Below the pieces are notes generated by a model, which was given only the letters and a program-made list of their open reading frames with translations, was not told where the DNA came from and searched no databases. A stretch of 44,351 nucleotides of DNA, taken from Moraxella bovis. GTDB lineage: Bacteria; Pseudomonadota; Gammaproteobacteria; Pseudomonadales; Moraxellaceae. Shown here piece after piece: positions 31,425 through 39,824 of the stretch; position 1 is the stretch's first letter, and each line of letters opens with the position of its first letter. The position numbers and the translations under genes are program-made. Where the stretch lies: assembly GCF_002014975.1 (NCBI RefSeq), contig NZ_MUXV01000025.1, forward strand, positions 11,618 to 55,968, in the 5' to 3' direction.

Positions 31425-32138
31425 ATGTCCTTTAATAGCGACATTCAAAAGCTCTCGGTAGATGGTCTGGTTACGCTGTTTGAGCTTGACGCAACCAAAC
31501 TGGGAGCGGGAATTTTACGCTTTCATGGACACAACCATGATAAGAATGACGGCAATATTGTCTTTCGTGGCAAAGAGTACAACCCACAAGCCCTGTCTGT
31601 TACAGGGCTTGAAATGCGGTCGGACGGTAAGGCAAGCACCCCCACGCTGACCCTTGCCAATAACATCGCAGGGGTACAAGGTGCGGTGTCGGCGTATTGC
31701 TTGCAGTTTAGTGATTTTGCAGGGGCAAAAATTACCGTCATCACCACCCTTGCCAAATATCTAGATGCCGTTAATTTTGACGGTGGTAACCCTACGGCAA
31801 GCGATGAATGCAAAGAGCAAATTTGGTTCGTTGAACAAAAAACATCAGAAAACGCAAAGCTCGTTACCTTTGAGCTGTCCAACCCCATTGATTTAGAGGG
31901 CTTAAAAATCCCAGTCAGAGAGATTACCAATTATTGTCATTGGGCGGTTGTGGGTAAGTATCGTGGCGAAGAATGCGGTTATACAGGTGTGGCCATGTTT
32001 GATGAACACGACAACCCTACCGACAACCCCATCATGGACAAATGCGGTGGGCGTATGAAATCGTGCGTGTGCCGATTTGGAAAAAATAAGCCCTTGCCCT
32101 TTGGCGGTTGTCCTGCCAGCAGTTTGATTGGCTCATAG
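31425..32138 (+). CDS. Minor tail protein L-like
   Basis: A 237-residue tail-tip protein of the Phage_tail_L family. The C-terminal part carries the conserved cysteines NYCHWAVVGKYRGEECGYTG and MDKCGGRMKSCVCRFG ... FGGCP; in lambda gpL this region binds an iron-sulfur cluster. VREIT and LSNPIDLEGLKIP are also typical. GGAG precedes the ATG. Confidence 0.92.
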   Translation: MSFNSDIQKLSVDGLVTLFELDATKLGAGILRFHGHNHDKNDGNIVFRGKEYNPQALSVTGLEMRSDGKASTPTLTLANNIAGVQGAVSAYCLQFSDFAGAKITVITTLAKYLDAVNFDGGNPTASDECKEQIWFVEQKTSENAKLVTFELSNPIDLEGLKIPVREITNYCHWAVVGKYRGEECGYTGVAMFDEHDNPTDNPIMDKCGGRMKSCVCRFGKNKPLPFGGCPASSLIGS

Positions 32139-32153
32139 CGATAGGAACATAAA

Positions 32154-32945
32154 ATGAGACTCACTAAATCGTTAAAATCCGACATCATCGCCCACGCCTT
32201 TGACTGCTATCCTGCCGAGTGCTGTGGCGTGATTGCGAATGACAAATACATTGCCTGCACCAACACCGCTCATGACAATGAGCAATTTATCCTTTGCCCC
32301 AAAGATTTTGCAAAAGCGGAAAGCATGGGCGAGATACAGGCGATTGTCCATAGCCACCCTGACGGCGGCGTGTTGCCGTCCGATTTGGATAAATTACAGA
32401 TTGAACTACACGGTGTGCCGTGGGTCATCGTGGCGGTGTCCAAGCAAGATTATGGTGATGAGCCTGCCTTTGGCGTGTATGAGCCGTCTGGGTATAGACC
32501 GCCACTTTTGGGGCGAAATTACATTCATGGCGTGCAGGACTGTTATGCCATCGTCCGTGATTTTTATCGCCGTGAGTTTGGTATTGAATTGCCTGATTTT
32601 GACCGCACAGACGCTTGGTGGGAAGATCCCAATCATGCCCCACTGTATGAGCAGAACTTTGAAAAAGCAGGCTTTGTGGAAGTGGACAAAGATAATTTGC
32701 AATACGGCGATGTGCTACTTTGCCGTGTCGGACGCACGCATCATATTAACCACGCTGTGATTTGGCTCGGCAACAATGACACACTCAAAAGCGAAACAAC
32801 ACCGCCTTGCGTGGGCAACACTCTAATCCTGCACCACCCCTACGGACGGCAGTCGGTGCGTGAGATTTATGGCAAGGGGTGGGCGGATAGGACGGTGCTT
32901 GTTGTGCGTCATCATTCGCTCATAAAGTCTGCCCCCACGCTTTGA
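32154..32945 (+). CDS. Tail assembly protein K-like (JAMM plus NlpC/P60 peptidase)
   Basis: A 263-residue two-domain protein. Residues 1-115 are a JAB/MPN domain with E22, H66-S-H68-P and S76-x-x-D79 (JAMM metal site). Residues 120-255 are an NlpC/P60 cysteine peptidase with C130 (VQDCYAIVRDFY) and H200 (HINHAVIWLG). Both domains have intact catalytic residues. Lambda gpK combines the same domains and probably acts in tail assembly or local peptidoglycan cutting. AGGAA precedes the start. The last 26 nt overlap an opposing RHH gene. Confidence 0.92.
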   Translation: MRLTKSLKSDIIAHAFDCYPAECCGVIANDKYIACTNTAHDNEQFILCPKDFAKAESMGEIQAIVHSHPDGGVLPSDLDKLQIELHGVPWVIVAVSKQDYGDEPAFGVYEPSGYRPPLLGRNYIHGVQDCYAIVRDFYRREFGIELPDFDRTDAWWEDPNHAPLYEQNFEKAGFVEVDKDNLQYGDVLLCRVGRTHHINHAVIWLGNNDTLKSETTPPCVGNTLILHHPYGRQSVREIYGKGWADRTVLVVRHHSLIKSAPTL

Positions 32946-33117
32946 CAGCTTGCATGATAATGGCAGAGCGTGAAAGTCCTGTTTTTTCAGATAAAACGGT
33001 CAGCTCGTCAATAAATTCTGTGGGGAATTTATAGCTTGCCACCTTTACGCCACGGCGTTCATCACTCTCACGCTGAGTTTCGGCACGGCTTTTTGGGGTT
33101 TTGACAATTTTAGGCAT
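32920..33117 (-). CDS. CopG/Arc-like ribbon-helix-helix protein
   Basis: A 65-residue protein: a basic N-terminus (KIVKTPKSRAETQRESDERRGVK) leads into VASYKFPTEFIDELTVLSEKTGLSRSAIIMQAVKAW, a ribbon-helix-helix DNA-binding domain. AAGGA lies eight nt upstream. It is transcribed against the tail operon and downstream of a 21-residue hydrophobic peptide gene with a strong promoter. It probably regulates this cassette, perhaps through the CTTAC-N7-GTAAG repeat at 33128-33144. The long basic N-terminal arm before the RHH strand is unusual. Confidence 0.75.
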   Translation of the reverse strand: MPKIVKTPKSRAETQRESDERRGVKVASYKFPTEFIDELTVLSEKTGLSRSAIIMQAVKAWGQTL

Positions 33118-33146
33118 TTGACAAATCCTTACATTATTGGTAAGAT
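33118..33146 (+). promoter_or_regulatory. Antisense promoter with operator-like repeat
   Basis: A perfect TTGACA at 33118-33123 and TAAGAT at 33141-33146 are 17 nt apart. CTTAC-N7-GTAAG at 33128-33144 spans the spacer and -10. The RNA would start near 33153 and run antisense through the whole small peptide gene. Confidence 0.65.
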
Positions 33147-33152
33147 AATCAT

Positions 33153-33366
33153 AAGTTTTAGGAGTGAAGCGGTGTGCTTGCCCACCGCCCCAGCCTTTAC
33201 AGGCTACCTGCTGTTAGTAAGCGTTGTTGCTTAGTATTAGCAGGATAACAATGATGATAACTTTGAAGAGCGTTTTCATTGTCTTATCTCCTAAGGTCGC
33301 CACCACTTCACAAGGTCGGTGGCGGATAACCTATCAAGGCTTGGTGTTGCAGCACCTTGTCTTGAT
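33153..33366 (+). ncRNA. Predicted antisense RNA to the small peptide mRNA
   Basis: Transcription from the promoter at 33118 covers the peptide gene and its structured leader. I see no clear terminator before 33488-33517, so the 3' end given is only the extent of complementarity. The 5' part could also encode a 20-codon GTG-started peptide at about 33173-33235 with AGGAG upstream. Confidence 0.45.
33214..33279 (-). CDS. 21-residue hydrophobic peptide, Ibs-like type I toxin candidate
   Basis: On the minus strand AGGAG and an 8-nt spacer precede an ATG that opens a 21-codon frame beginning MKTLFKV, continuing through nine hydrophobic residues (IIIVILLIL) and ending SNNAY. Composition, size and the terminal Ala-Tyr resemble the Ibs toxins of E. 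coli, which insert into the inner membrane. It has a near-consensus promoter, an 87-nt structured leader with two strong hairpins, and an opposing promoter producing antisense RNA, as type I toxin-antitoxin loci do. Toxicity is inference; a leader peptide is the alternative. Confidence 0.6.
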   Translation of the reverse strand: MKTLFKVIIIVILLILSNNAY

Positions 33367-33372
33367 AAACAT

Positions 33373-33401
33373 ATTATAGTAAATACTACATTAAAAGTCA
33401 A
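33373..33401 (-). promoter_or_regulatory. Near-consensus promoter of the small peptide gene
   Basis: On the minus strand TTGACT (33401-33396), a 17-nt spacer and TATAAT (33378-33373). The start near 33366 lies in the hairpin TATCAAG/CTTGATA (33332-33338 with 33361-33367). A second hairpin CGCCACC/GGTGGCG (33298-33304 with 33318-33324) follows. Confidence 0.8.
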
Positions 33402-33487
33402 GTAATTTATACACTTTTTTGCAAAAATGTTAAAAATTGTATGAATTATTTGGCTTTTTTGTTATCAAAAAAAAACAGTGATTTTAG

Positions 33488-33517
33488 CCGCTCATGATTC
33501 ATCGTGGGCGGTTTTTT
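33488..33517 (+). terminator. Terminator before tail gene I
   Basis: CCGCTCATGA pairs with TCGTGGGCGG (three G-U pairs) around TTCA and is followed by TTTTTT then ATTGGGG, the next ribosome-binding site. Confidence 0.75.
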
Positions 33518-33535
33518 ATTGGGGAAAATTCAGCC

Positions 33536-34111
33536 ATGAAAACCATCATCTTACACGGCATTTTAGCCAAAAAATTCGGCAAATCTTTTAACTTGGCAGT
33601 GAGTAGCACAAAAGAAGCCATGCGTGCCTTGTGCGTGCAGTTGGCTGGCTTTGAAGAATTTATGATGAACGCTCATAGGCAGGGGCTACGCTTTGCCGTG
33701 TTTCATGATAAGCAAAATGTGGGCGAGAGCGAGCTTGAGATGACTCATACCGCCAAAGTGATTCGTGTCGTGCCTGTTGTGGAAGGCTCAAAAAAAGCAG
33801 GTATTTTAGAAACCGTCCTTGGAGCGGTCATGGTGGTCGCTGGTATCGTGGCGACAGGCATGGGCTTTGCTCCTGTTGGAGCAGCGTTAATCGGTGCAGG
33901 TATTGGTATGATGGTGGGCGGCATTTCTCAGATGCTTATGCCAAAAGTGGATACTCAGGATAACAACCAAGATGGCAACAAGGCAAACAAAGGCTTTGGT
34001 GGTGCGGTTACGACTGTGGCACAAGGCAATCCTGTCCCTATTCTCTACGGCGAGCGAGAAATCGGCGGATTTATCCTGTCAACCAGCCAGCTACCAGAAG
34101 ACATGATGTAA
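33536..34111 (+). CDS. Tail assembly protein I-like
   Basis: A 191-residue protein starting at 33536, after GGGG. KTIILHGILAKKFGKSFNLAVSSTKEAMRALCVQLAGFEEFM and VIRVVPVVEGSKKAG fit lambda gpI. A Gly/Ala-rich hydrophobic stretch (about 90-145) and NPVPILYGEREIGGFILSTSQL near the end are typical. It helps assemble the tail tip with J. Confidence 0.9.
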   Translation: MKTIILHGILAKKFGKSFNLAVSSTKEAMRALCVQLAGFEEFMMNAHRQGLRFAVFHDKQNVGESELEMTHTAKVIRVVPVVEGSKKAGILETVLGAVMVVAGIVATGMGFAPVGAALIGAGIGMMVGGISQMLMPKVDTQDNNQDGNKANKGFGGAVTTVAQGNPVPILYGEREIGGFILSTSQLPEDMM

Positions 34112-34162
34112 CCAACAGCACAACCCAATTTGACACACTTTGACAGACAACAAGGACAAAAA

Positions 34163-37100
34163 ATGAACATCCACGGTGCTAAAAAAGGCGGTGGCAAACA
34201 AAGACAGCCTGTCATCGCCCCTGACTCTGCTCAGTCCAAAACTTTTATCAGTATCATGTATGGCTTGGGCGAAGGCGAGATTGCAGGTTTGGCAAATGGC
34301 TATAAATCCGTCTATTTGGAAGACACGCCCTTACAAAATGACAATGGCGAGTTTAATTTTCCCAATGTCAAAGTGGATTTTCGCACAGGCACGAACGACC
34401 AAGAGTACATTGACGGTTTTCCAGATGTGGCAAGCGAAACAGCGGTTAATGTCGAGCTAAAACACGGCACACCCTTTGTTAAAGCCTTTAATAATCTTGA
34501 CCTTGATGCTCTGCGTGTGCGTCTAAAATGGGGAGCGTTGCGTCAGCAAAACCGTGAAAATGGCGATGTGTCAGGCGTAAAGATTGATTATGCCATCGAT
34601 GTCAAAACCGACAACGGCGGCTGGGTGGAAGCCCTAAATACATCCATCAATGCCAAAACATCGGACGCTTACGAGCGTAGCCATCGTATTGACCTACCAA
34701 AAGCACAAACAGGCTGGCAGCTGCGTGTTCGCCGTATCACACCGAACAGCACTTCTGAATTTATCAGTGATAAAATGTACATCGCTGCCATCAGCGAAGT
34801 GATTGATTTAAAACTTCGTTATCCTAACACCGCCGTGATGGGGCTAAGATACGATGCCGAGAGTTTTAGCAATGTCGCCAAAATGTCGGTTCGTTGCAAG
34901 GGCTTGATTATCAAAGTACCAACGAACTACGACCCTGTGGCTCGCACCTATACAGGTATGTGGGACGGACAATTTAAGATGGCGTACAGTAACAATCCAG
35001 CGTGGGTCTATTATGACCTATGCACCGCCGAACGCTATGGGCTGGGTGGTCGTCTGACCCAAAGCATGATTGATAAATGGTCACTGTATCGTCTCGCCCA
35101 ATACTGTGATGAAATGGTTGATGATGGCATGGGCGGACAAGAGCCACGCTTTACCGTCAATGTCTATATCCAGTCGGCGGACGGTGCGTTTGAGCTACTT
35201 TCCAGACTTGCGGGCGTATTTCGGGCAATTTCCTACTGGGACGGTAACAGCATTGTGCTGGATGCGGACATTCCACAAGACAGCATTTATTCATTCAGTC
35301 GTGCCAATGTCATTGATGGCGTGTTTGAATATACAGGCACACGCTCTCGTGACCGCCGTACCGTGGCAAAGGTAGCGTGGGATAATCCTGCCAACCATTT
35401 TAAAACCGAATACGAATATGTCCGAGATGAAGCAGCGATTGCTAAGTTTGGCGTGCGTGTGGCGGACATCGCTGCGTGGGGCTGTACTTCTCGTGGGCAA
35501 GCCCAGCGTGCAGGATTGTGGGCGTTAAAATCTGAGCAACTTGAAACACGAATGGTAACTTTCAAAGTTGGGCTTGATGGGCTTATCCCTGCCCCTGCCA
35601 AAGTGATTGAAATCAGTGATGAGCTGTTTGCAGGGCGTGCCACGGGCGGTCGTGTGCTTGCCATCAATAAAGCCAAAACCATCATCACACTTGACCGCAC
35701 CATCACCGCCAAAACTGGCGATACCCTTGTCATTAATGGCGATGATGGCACAAGCCAAAGACAGCAAATCCGCTCGGTCAATGGCGACAAAGTTACTGTT
35801 ACCAAAGCCTTTGGCGACATCAGCATGGAAAATGTCTGGGTGCTGGATAGTGCTGATTTAGCAACGATGAAATTTCGTGTATTGTCAGTCACGGCTGATG
35901 AAAACCATCAGTTTACAATTACGGCGGTGCAGTATAACCCTGCCAAATATGATGCCATCGACCACGGTGCGTACATTGACGAGCGTCCGATTAGCGTCAT
36001 CAATCCGACCGTGCAAGCCCCCACAAAGTCGGTCAATCTGTCAAGCTATCACACAGTCAATCAAGGCGTGAGCATTACCACCCTTGTCATCGGCTGGGAA
36101 CAAGTGGCTGGTGCAGTCAAATATGCCGTGGAGTGGCGAAAAGACAATGGCAACTGGCAAAGCCTGCCGCCAACAGGCACAAACAGCATTGAAATCACTG
36201 GAGTCTATGCAGGGCAATACGAAGCCCGAGTAACGGCTATTTCTGCCTTTGGACAGGCAAGCCTTGCCACTCATTCTAATCTGACCGAGATACAGGGTAA
36301 AGTCGGTAAACCAAACCGCCCTGCGTTTATCCGTGCAACTGGTGTGCTATTTGGCATGAATTTGGTTTGGGGCTTTGCCGCAGGTAGCGACGATACCAAC
36401 TTCACAGAAATCCAAGTATCGCCTGACGGTCGCACAAACATCACCGCACTTGGTACTTTTGCTTATCCAACGAACAAGCACGAAATTACAGGCTTACAAG
36501 GCAATTTAACCCAATACTACCGAGCGAGAATTGTGGATAAGCTGGGCAACACTTCGGACTGGACGGCATGGACTTCTGGCACGACCGAAGCACGAGCCGA
36601 CAAGGTGCTGGACATCATCTCAGGGCAAATCAACCAAAGCCATCTGGATCAGACTTTGCGGACACCGATTGGCAAAATCAGCACATTGGAAAATGCGGTC
36701 AATGCAGTAAATGGCAATTTATCCACGCTCAACAGCCAGCTTGCTAACACACAAAACGAGCTAAACACCGCCAAAAATACCCTACAAACTGCGGTGGGCA
36801 ATATCACAACGGAACGCAATCGCATTAATACGGCAATCCGTGACATCACTGTCCTACAAACGGCAAACAACACTAAAACGCAAGAAATCGCCAATCTGAC
36901 CCAAACCACGAACGGACATACATCATCTATCCGTGAGCTTGGAGTAACGACTGGGGATTTAAGTCAAAAATATAGCCAGTTAAAAACGGCTACCGATACG
37001 GCAAATAGCGAGATTACGGCGATTAAGCAAACGCAAAATGGGCAAGCTACGAGCATTGAACGGTTATCGGCACGCTTTGATAATGGCAATTTGTTTAAAG

Positions 37101-39493
37101 TAAGCACTGCCACAAACGGACACTTTTTGGACGAAAACAATGGCGGGCAACTGACCGCTTGGGGGTCGCACCGTGCCAGCGATTTTATTGCCGTCAAAAC
37201 AAATACCGTGTATGAAATACGCTCATTTGAAGGTAACTTTGGCAATCTGCGGGTAATGTGGTATGACGCAGACAAAACCTTTATCAAAGGGCAAATCATC
37301 GCAAGGGGTGGGGATTATGCGACTTTTGACAGCGAAAATGCCAGTTTTGTGCGAATTTCAAGTTATTGGACACGCACCGACAATAATGTGTGGCAAATGC
37401 AGGTGGCGGGACTGGCAAGCGATGTGGGGGCAAACCTTGAAACCCTACGCCAAACCCTAACCAATGCTGATACCGCTTTAAGTCAGCAAATTACGGCAAT
37501 GGACACAGCGTATAAATCGGCTGACCGCACACTTACGGCAAATTTGGCAAGCGAAACCACCGCCCGCACGAGTGCAGATACAGCATTAGGGCAACGCATT
37601 GACACCCTACAAACAGACTACAACGGCAATAAAGCAAGCGTTGCCAATCAGCTTAAAACATTGAGCGATAAAGACACCGCTACCGCCACACAAATCAGCC
37701 AATTAACCGCCAATGTGTCCACCGCCCAACAAACCGCCAACACCGCAAACGGCAAAGCGGACACAGCAACCACCAAAGCAGACAACGCCCAAAACACGGC
37801 AAATAATGCGTTGACCCGTGCTAACACCGCTAACTCTGCAATCACAGCAGAACAGAAAGCACGGGCGGATGCTGATACGGCATTAGGGCAACGCATTAGT
37901 GCTATTGATACGGCTTATAAATCGGCAGACAGCCAAACCACTGCAAAACTGGGGCAGTTGGAGCAGTCTATCGGCGACAAAGATCGTGCGATGGCTCAAA
38001 GGGTAGACACCCTAAACGCCAACTATACCGCTCTTGACAACCGCACCAAGTGGACGGAATTAACTGCCGCCACTGATTTAAATACACTGACCGAAACGGG
38101 CAAGTATTTTATCCGTGCAGGGAGCAACCCCAACGCCCCGTTTGCTCAATGGGCTTATGTGGTGGTAGAAAAAGCCCGCAATGATCGTATCACGCAAACA
38201 GCGTGGGCGGACAATAATGCAAGTCTTGTTTACACCCGTGTTTATAATGGGGCGTGGCGTGACTGGGAAAAAACTGCAACGGGCAAAGAATTGGACACCA
38301 AAGCAACGACAGCGAGCCTTAATGAATTTAAGCAGGCTCAAGCAACAAAAGATACAGCGACTGCCGAGCGTATCGCAAACCTTGATACTGCTTATAGAAA
38401 TGCGGACAACCAACTAAGCGGGCGGATTACTACCGCCCAAAATACGGCAACCAACGCCCAAAATGCAGTGGCAACGGCTCGAACCGAGTTAAATGCACGG
38501 TTTGATGGATTGGCGGTGGGCGGGCGTAACTTACTTAAAAACAGCAATCCAAGTGTTGCCAATGCCAACTATATGCACCGTTTTGAGTTGACCAATGCTC
38601 CGAGCGTGGGCGACGAAGTAGTGGTAACGCTGTGGGGCGACATGGGAGCAGACCGCACGGGCATTGGCGTGTATAACACGCAAGGCTATACTGAATTGTT
38701 CAAACTTGCCAAAATCGCTGATGGCGTGTATCAAGGCAAGGGGCGGTGGCGATTGCCGATGAACGGTAGTACACCCCGCACACCTAATGATACACATTTG
38801 AATGTCTATTTTTACCCAAACTCTGCCACCAGTCAAAACCGTATTGACCGCATCAAGTTAGAAAAGGGTAATGTGGCAACAGACTGGACACCCGCCCCCG
38901 AAGACTTGCAAGCCGATATCAACAACAAGGCAAACGCCACCGCCTTAAACGACCTAAGTACCCGTGTCACACAAGTGGACGGCAGAATTACCGCAGAAGC
39001 CAATAAGGTCAACCAGTTGCAAACCACGCTAAACGGTCAAACCACAAGTATCCGTAATGTGGAGCAGTCGGTTAATGGCGTGCGTGCGATCAAAGCTGTG
39101 ACGGTAGACAATAATGGCTTTATCAGTGGTTATGGTCTGATGAGTGAGTTGCAAAATGGTCGTGTTACTTCTCGTTTTGGCATCAATGCCGACCAGATTT
39201 ATTTTGGAGCGACAACCACCGCCAAAAAGCCGTTTGTGTTTGCGACCCGCACCACCACCATCGATGGCGTGAGCTATCCTGCGGGGGCGTGGCTTAATAG
39301 TGCGAGTATTGCCAATGCTAGTATTAAACTGGCTCATATTGACAAGGCAAGTATTGGCAATTTATCAGCATTGTCTGCCAAAATCGGACATTTTAAATCC
39401 GCCGAGACAGGGGCAAGGCTTGAAATTAAGGACAGCTTGCTGATGGTTTATGATGAAAATAATGTGCTGAGAGTGCGTCTTGGTTTATGGTAA
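34163..39493 (+). CDS. Host specificity protein J-like central tail tip protein
   Basis: A 1776-residue protein starting at the ATG at 34163 (AAGGA upstream). The N-terminal two-fifths match lambda J: SIMYGLGEGEIAGLANGYKSVYLEDTPLQN, then WVYYDLCTAERYGLGG, ELLSRLAGVFRAISYWDGNSIVLDADIP. Fibronectin type III-like domains follow at roughly 620-830. Residues 850-1450 are long helical repeats (Ala/Thr/Asn-rich coiled coil; TALGQRI and DTAYKSAD recur) interrupted by carbohydrate-binding-like beta segments. The DUF1983-type C-terminus (GRVTSRFGINADQIYFG ... RVRLGLW) probably decides receptor binding. Confidence 0.92.
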   Translation: MNIHGAKKGGGKQRQPVIAPDSAQSKTFISIMYGLGEGEIAGLANGYKSVYLEDTPLQNDNGEFNFPNVKVDFRTGTNDQEYIDGFPDVASETAVNVELKHGTPFVKAFNNLDLDALRVRLKWGALRQQNRENGDVSGVKIDYAIDVKTDNGGWVEALNTSINAKTSDAYERSHRIDLPKAQTGWQLRVRRITPNSTSEFISDKMYIAAISEVIDLKLRYPNTAVMGLRYDAESFSNVAKMSVRCKGLIIKVPTNYDPVARTYTGMWDGQFKMAYSNNPAWVYYDLCTAERYGLGGRLTQSMIDKWSLYRLAQYCDEMVDDGMGGQEPRFTVNVYIQSADGAFELLSRLAGVFRAISYWDGNSIVLDADIPQDSIYSFSRANVIDGVFEYTGTRSRDRRTVAKVAWDNPANHFKTEYEYVRDEAAIAKFGVRVADIAAWGCTSRGQAQRAGLWALKSEQLETRMVTFKVGLDGLIPAPAKVIEISDELFAGRATGGRVLAINKAKTIITLDRTITAKTGDTLVINGDDGTSQRQQIRSVNGDKVTVTKAFGDISMENVWVLDSADLATMKFRVLSVTADENHQFTITAVQYNPAKYDAIDHGAYIDERPISVINPTVQAPTKSVNLSSYHTVNQGVSITTLVIGWEQVAGAVKYAVEWRKDNGNWQSLPPTGTNSIEITGVYAGQYEARVTAISAFGQASLATHSNLTEIQGKVGKPNRPAFIRATGVLFGMNLVWGFAAGSDDTNFTEIQVSPDGRTNITALGTFAYPTNKHEITGLQGNLTQYYRARIVDKLGNTSDWTAWTSGTTEARADKVLDIISGQINQSHLDQTLRTPIGKISTLENAVNAVNGNLSTLNSQLANTQNELNTAKNTLQTAVGNITTERNRINTAIRDITVLQTANNTKTQEIANLTQTTNGHTSSIRELGVTTGDLSQKYSQLKTATDTANSEITAIKQTQNGQATSIERLSARFDNGNLFKVSTATNGHFLDENNGGQLTAWGSHRASDFIAVKTNTVYEIRSFEGNFGNLRVMWYDADKTFIKGQIIARGGDYATFDSENASFVRISSYWTRTDNNVWQMQVAGLASDVGANLETLRQTLTNADTALSQQITAMDTAYKSADRTLTANLASETTARTSADTALGQRIDTLQTDYNGNKASVANQLKTLSDKDTATATQISQLTANVSTAQQTANTANGKADTATTKADNAQNTANNALTRANTANSAITAEQKARADADTALGQRISAIDTAYKSADSQTTAKLGQLEQSIGDKDRAMAQRVDTLNANYTALDNRTKWTELTAATDLNTLTETGKYFIRAGSNPNAPFAQWAYVVVEKARNDRITQTAWADNNASLVYTRVYNGAWRDWEKTATGKELDTKATTASLNEFKQAQATKDTATAERIANLDTAYRNADNQLSGRITTAQNTATNAQNAVATARTELNARFDGLAVGGRNLLKNSNPSVANANYMHRFELTNAPSVGDEVVVTLWGDMGADRTGIGVYNTQGYTELFKLAKIADGVYQGKGRWRLPMNGSTPRTPNDTHLNVYFYPNSATSQNRIDRIKLEKGNVATDWTPAPEDLQADINNKANATALNDLSTRVTQVDGRITAEANKVNQLQTTLNGQTTSIRNVEQSVNGVRAIKAVTVDNNGFISGYGLMSELQNGRVTSRFGINADQIYFGATTTAKKPFVFATRTTTIDGVSYPAGAWLNSASIANASIKLAHIDKASIGNLSALSAKIGHFKSAETGARLEIKDSLLMVYDENNVLRVRLGLW

Positions 39494-39498
39494 CAACC

Positions 39499-39522
39499 GC
39501 CGTCCGATTTGGACGGCTTTTT
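39499..39522 (+). terminator. Hairpin after the J-like gene
   Basis: GCCGTCC, loop GATTT, GGACGGC, TTTTT, followed at once by ATTGGAG, the ribosome-binding site of the next gene. Confidence 0.85.
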
Positions 39523-39536
39523 ATTGGAGTGAATTT

Positions 39537-39824
39537 ATGCCAGTCGGTTTAGAAGTTTATGATGCCAATGGGCGAAAGTTGCTTGGTATGGATAAATCAG
39601 TTCTGCGTATCACAAAAGTTTTATATGGCGAGAAAGAACTGGGGAAATTCAGACAAGAAAATGACGGGAACAGAAGATTTGTCATTTTTGCATCGGCTTT
39701 TGTGGATTTGGACAAATATCCAAACGAATTACTAATTACCGACCGCCCAGAAGCGATGATGATGCAACTGGAAAAATTTACTGAATCTTTTTTGGTGGGA
39801 GAGTTTAATGTTTCAAGTCGTTAG
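39537..39824 (+). CDS. Tail-tip accessory protein, 95 residues
   Basis: Starts at 39537 after GGAG. MPVGLEVYDANGRKLLGMDKSVLRITKVLYGEK and FVIFASAFVDLDKYPNELLITDRPEAM suggest a beta-sandwich. The opening V-G-L-E-V-Y-D-A-N-G-R resembles GLEIFNSKGEVVYD inside the next, larger protein, so the two may share a domain. Its function is unknown; its place after J suggests a tail fibre component. Confidence 0.65.
   Translation: MPVGLEVYDANGRKLLGMDKSVLRITKVLYGEKELGKFRQENDGNRRFVIFASAFVDLDKYPNELLITDRPEAMMMQLEKFTESFLVGEFNVSSR

Noticed and set aside
33173..33235. 20-codon GTG-started frame on the antisense RNA, with AGGAG upstream
   Set aside because: GTG start, no hydrophobic/charged toxin pattern, and it is fully antisense to the better-supported peptide gene; kept only as a note.
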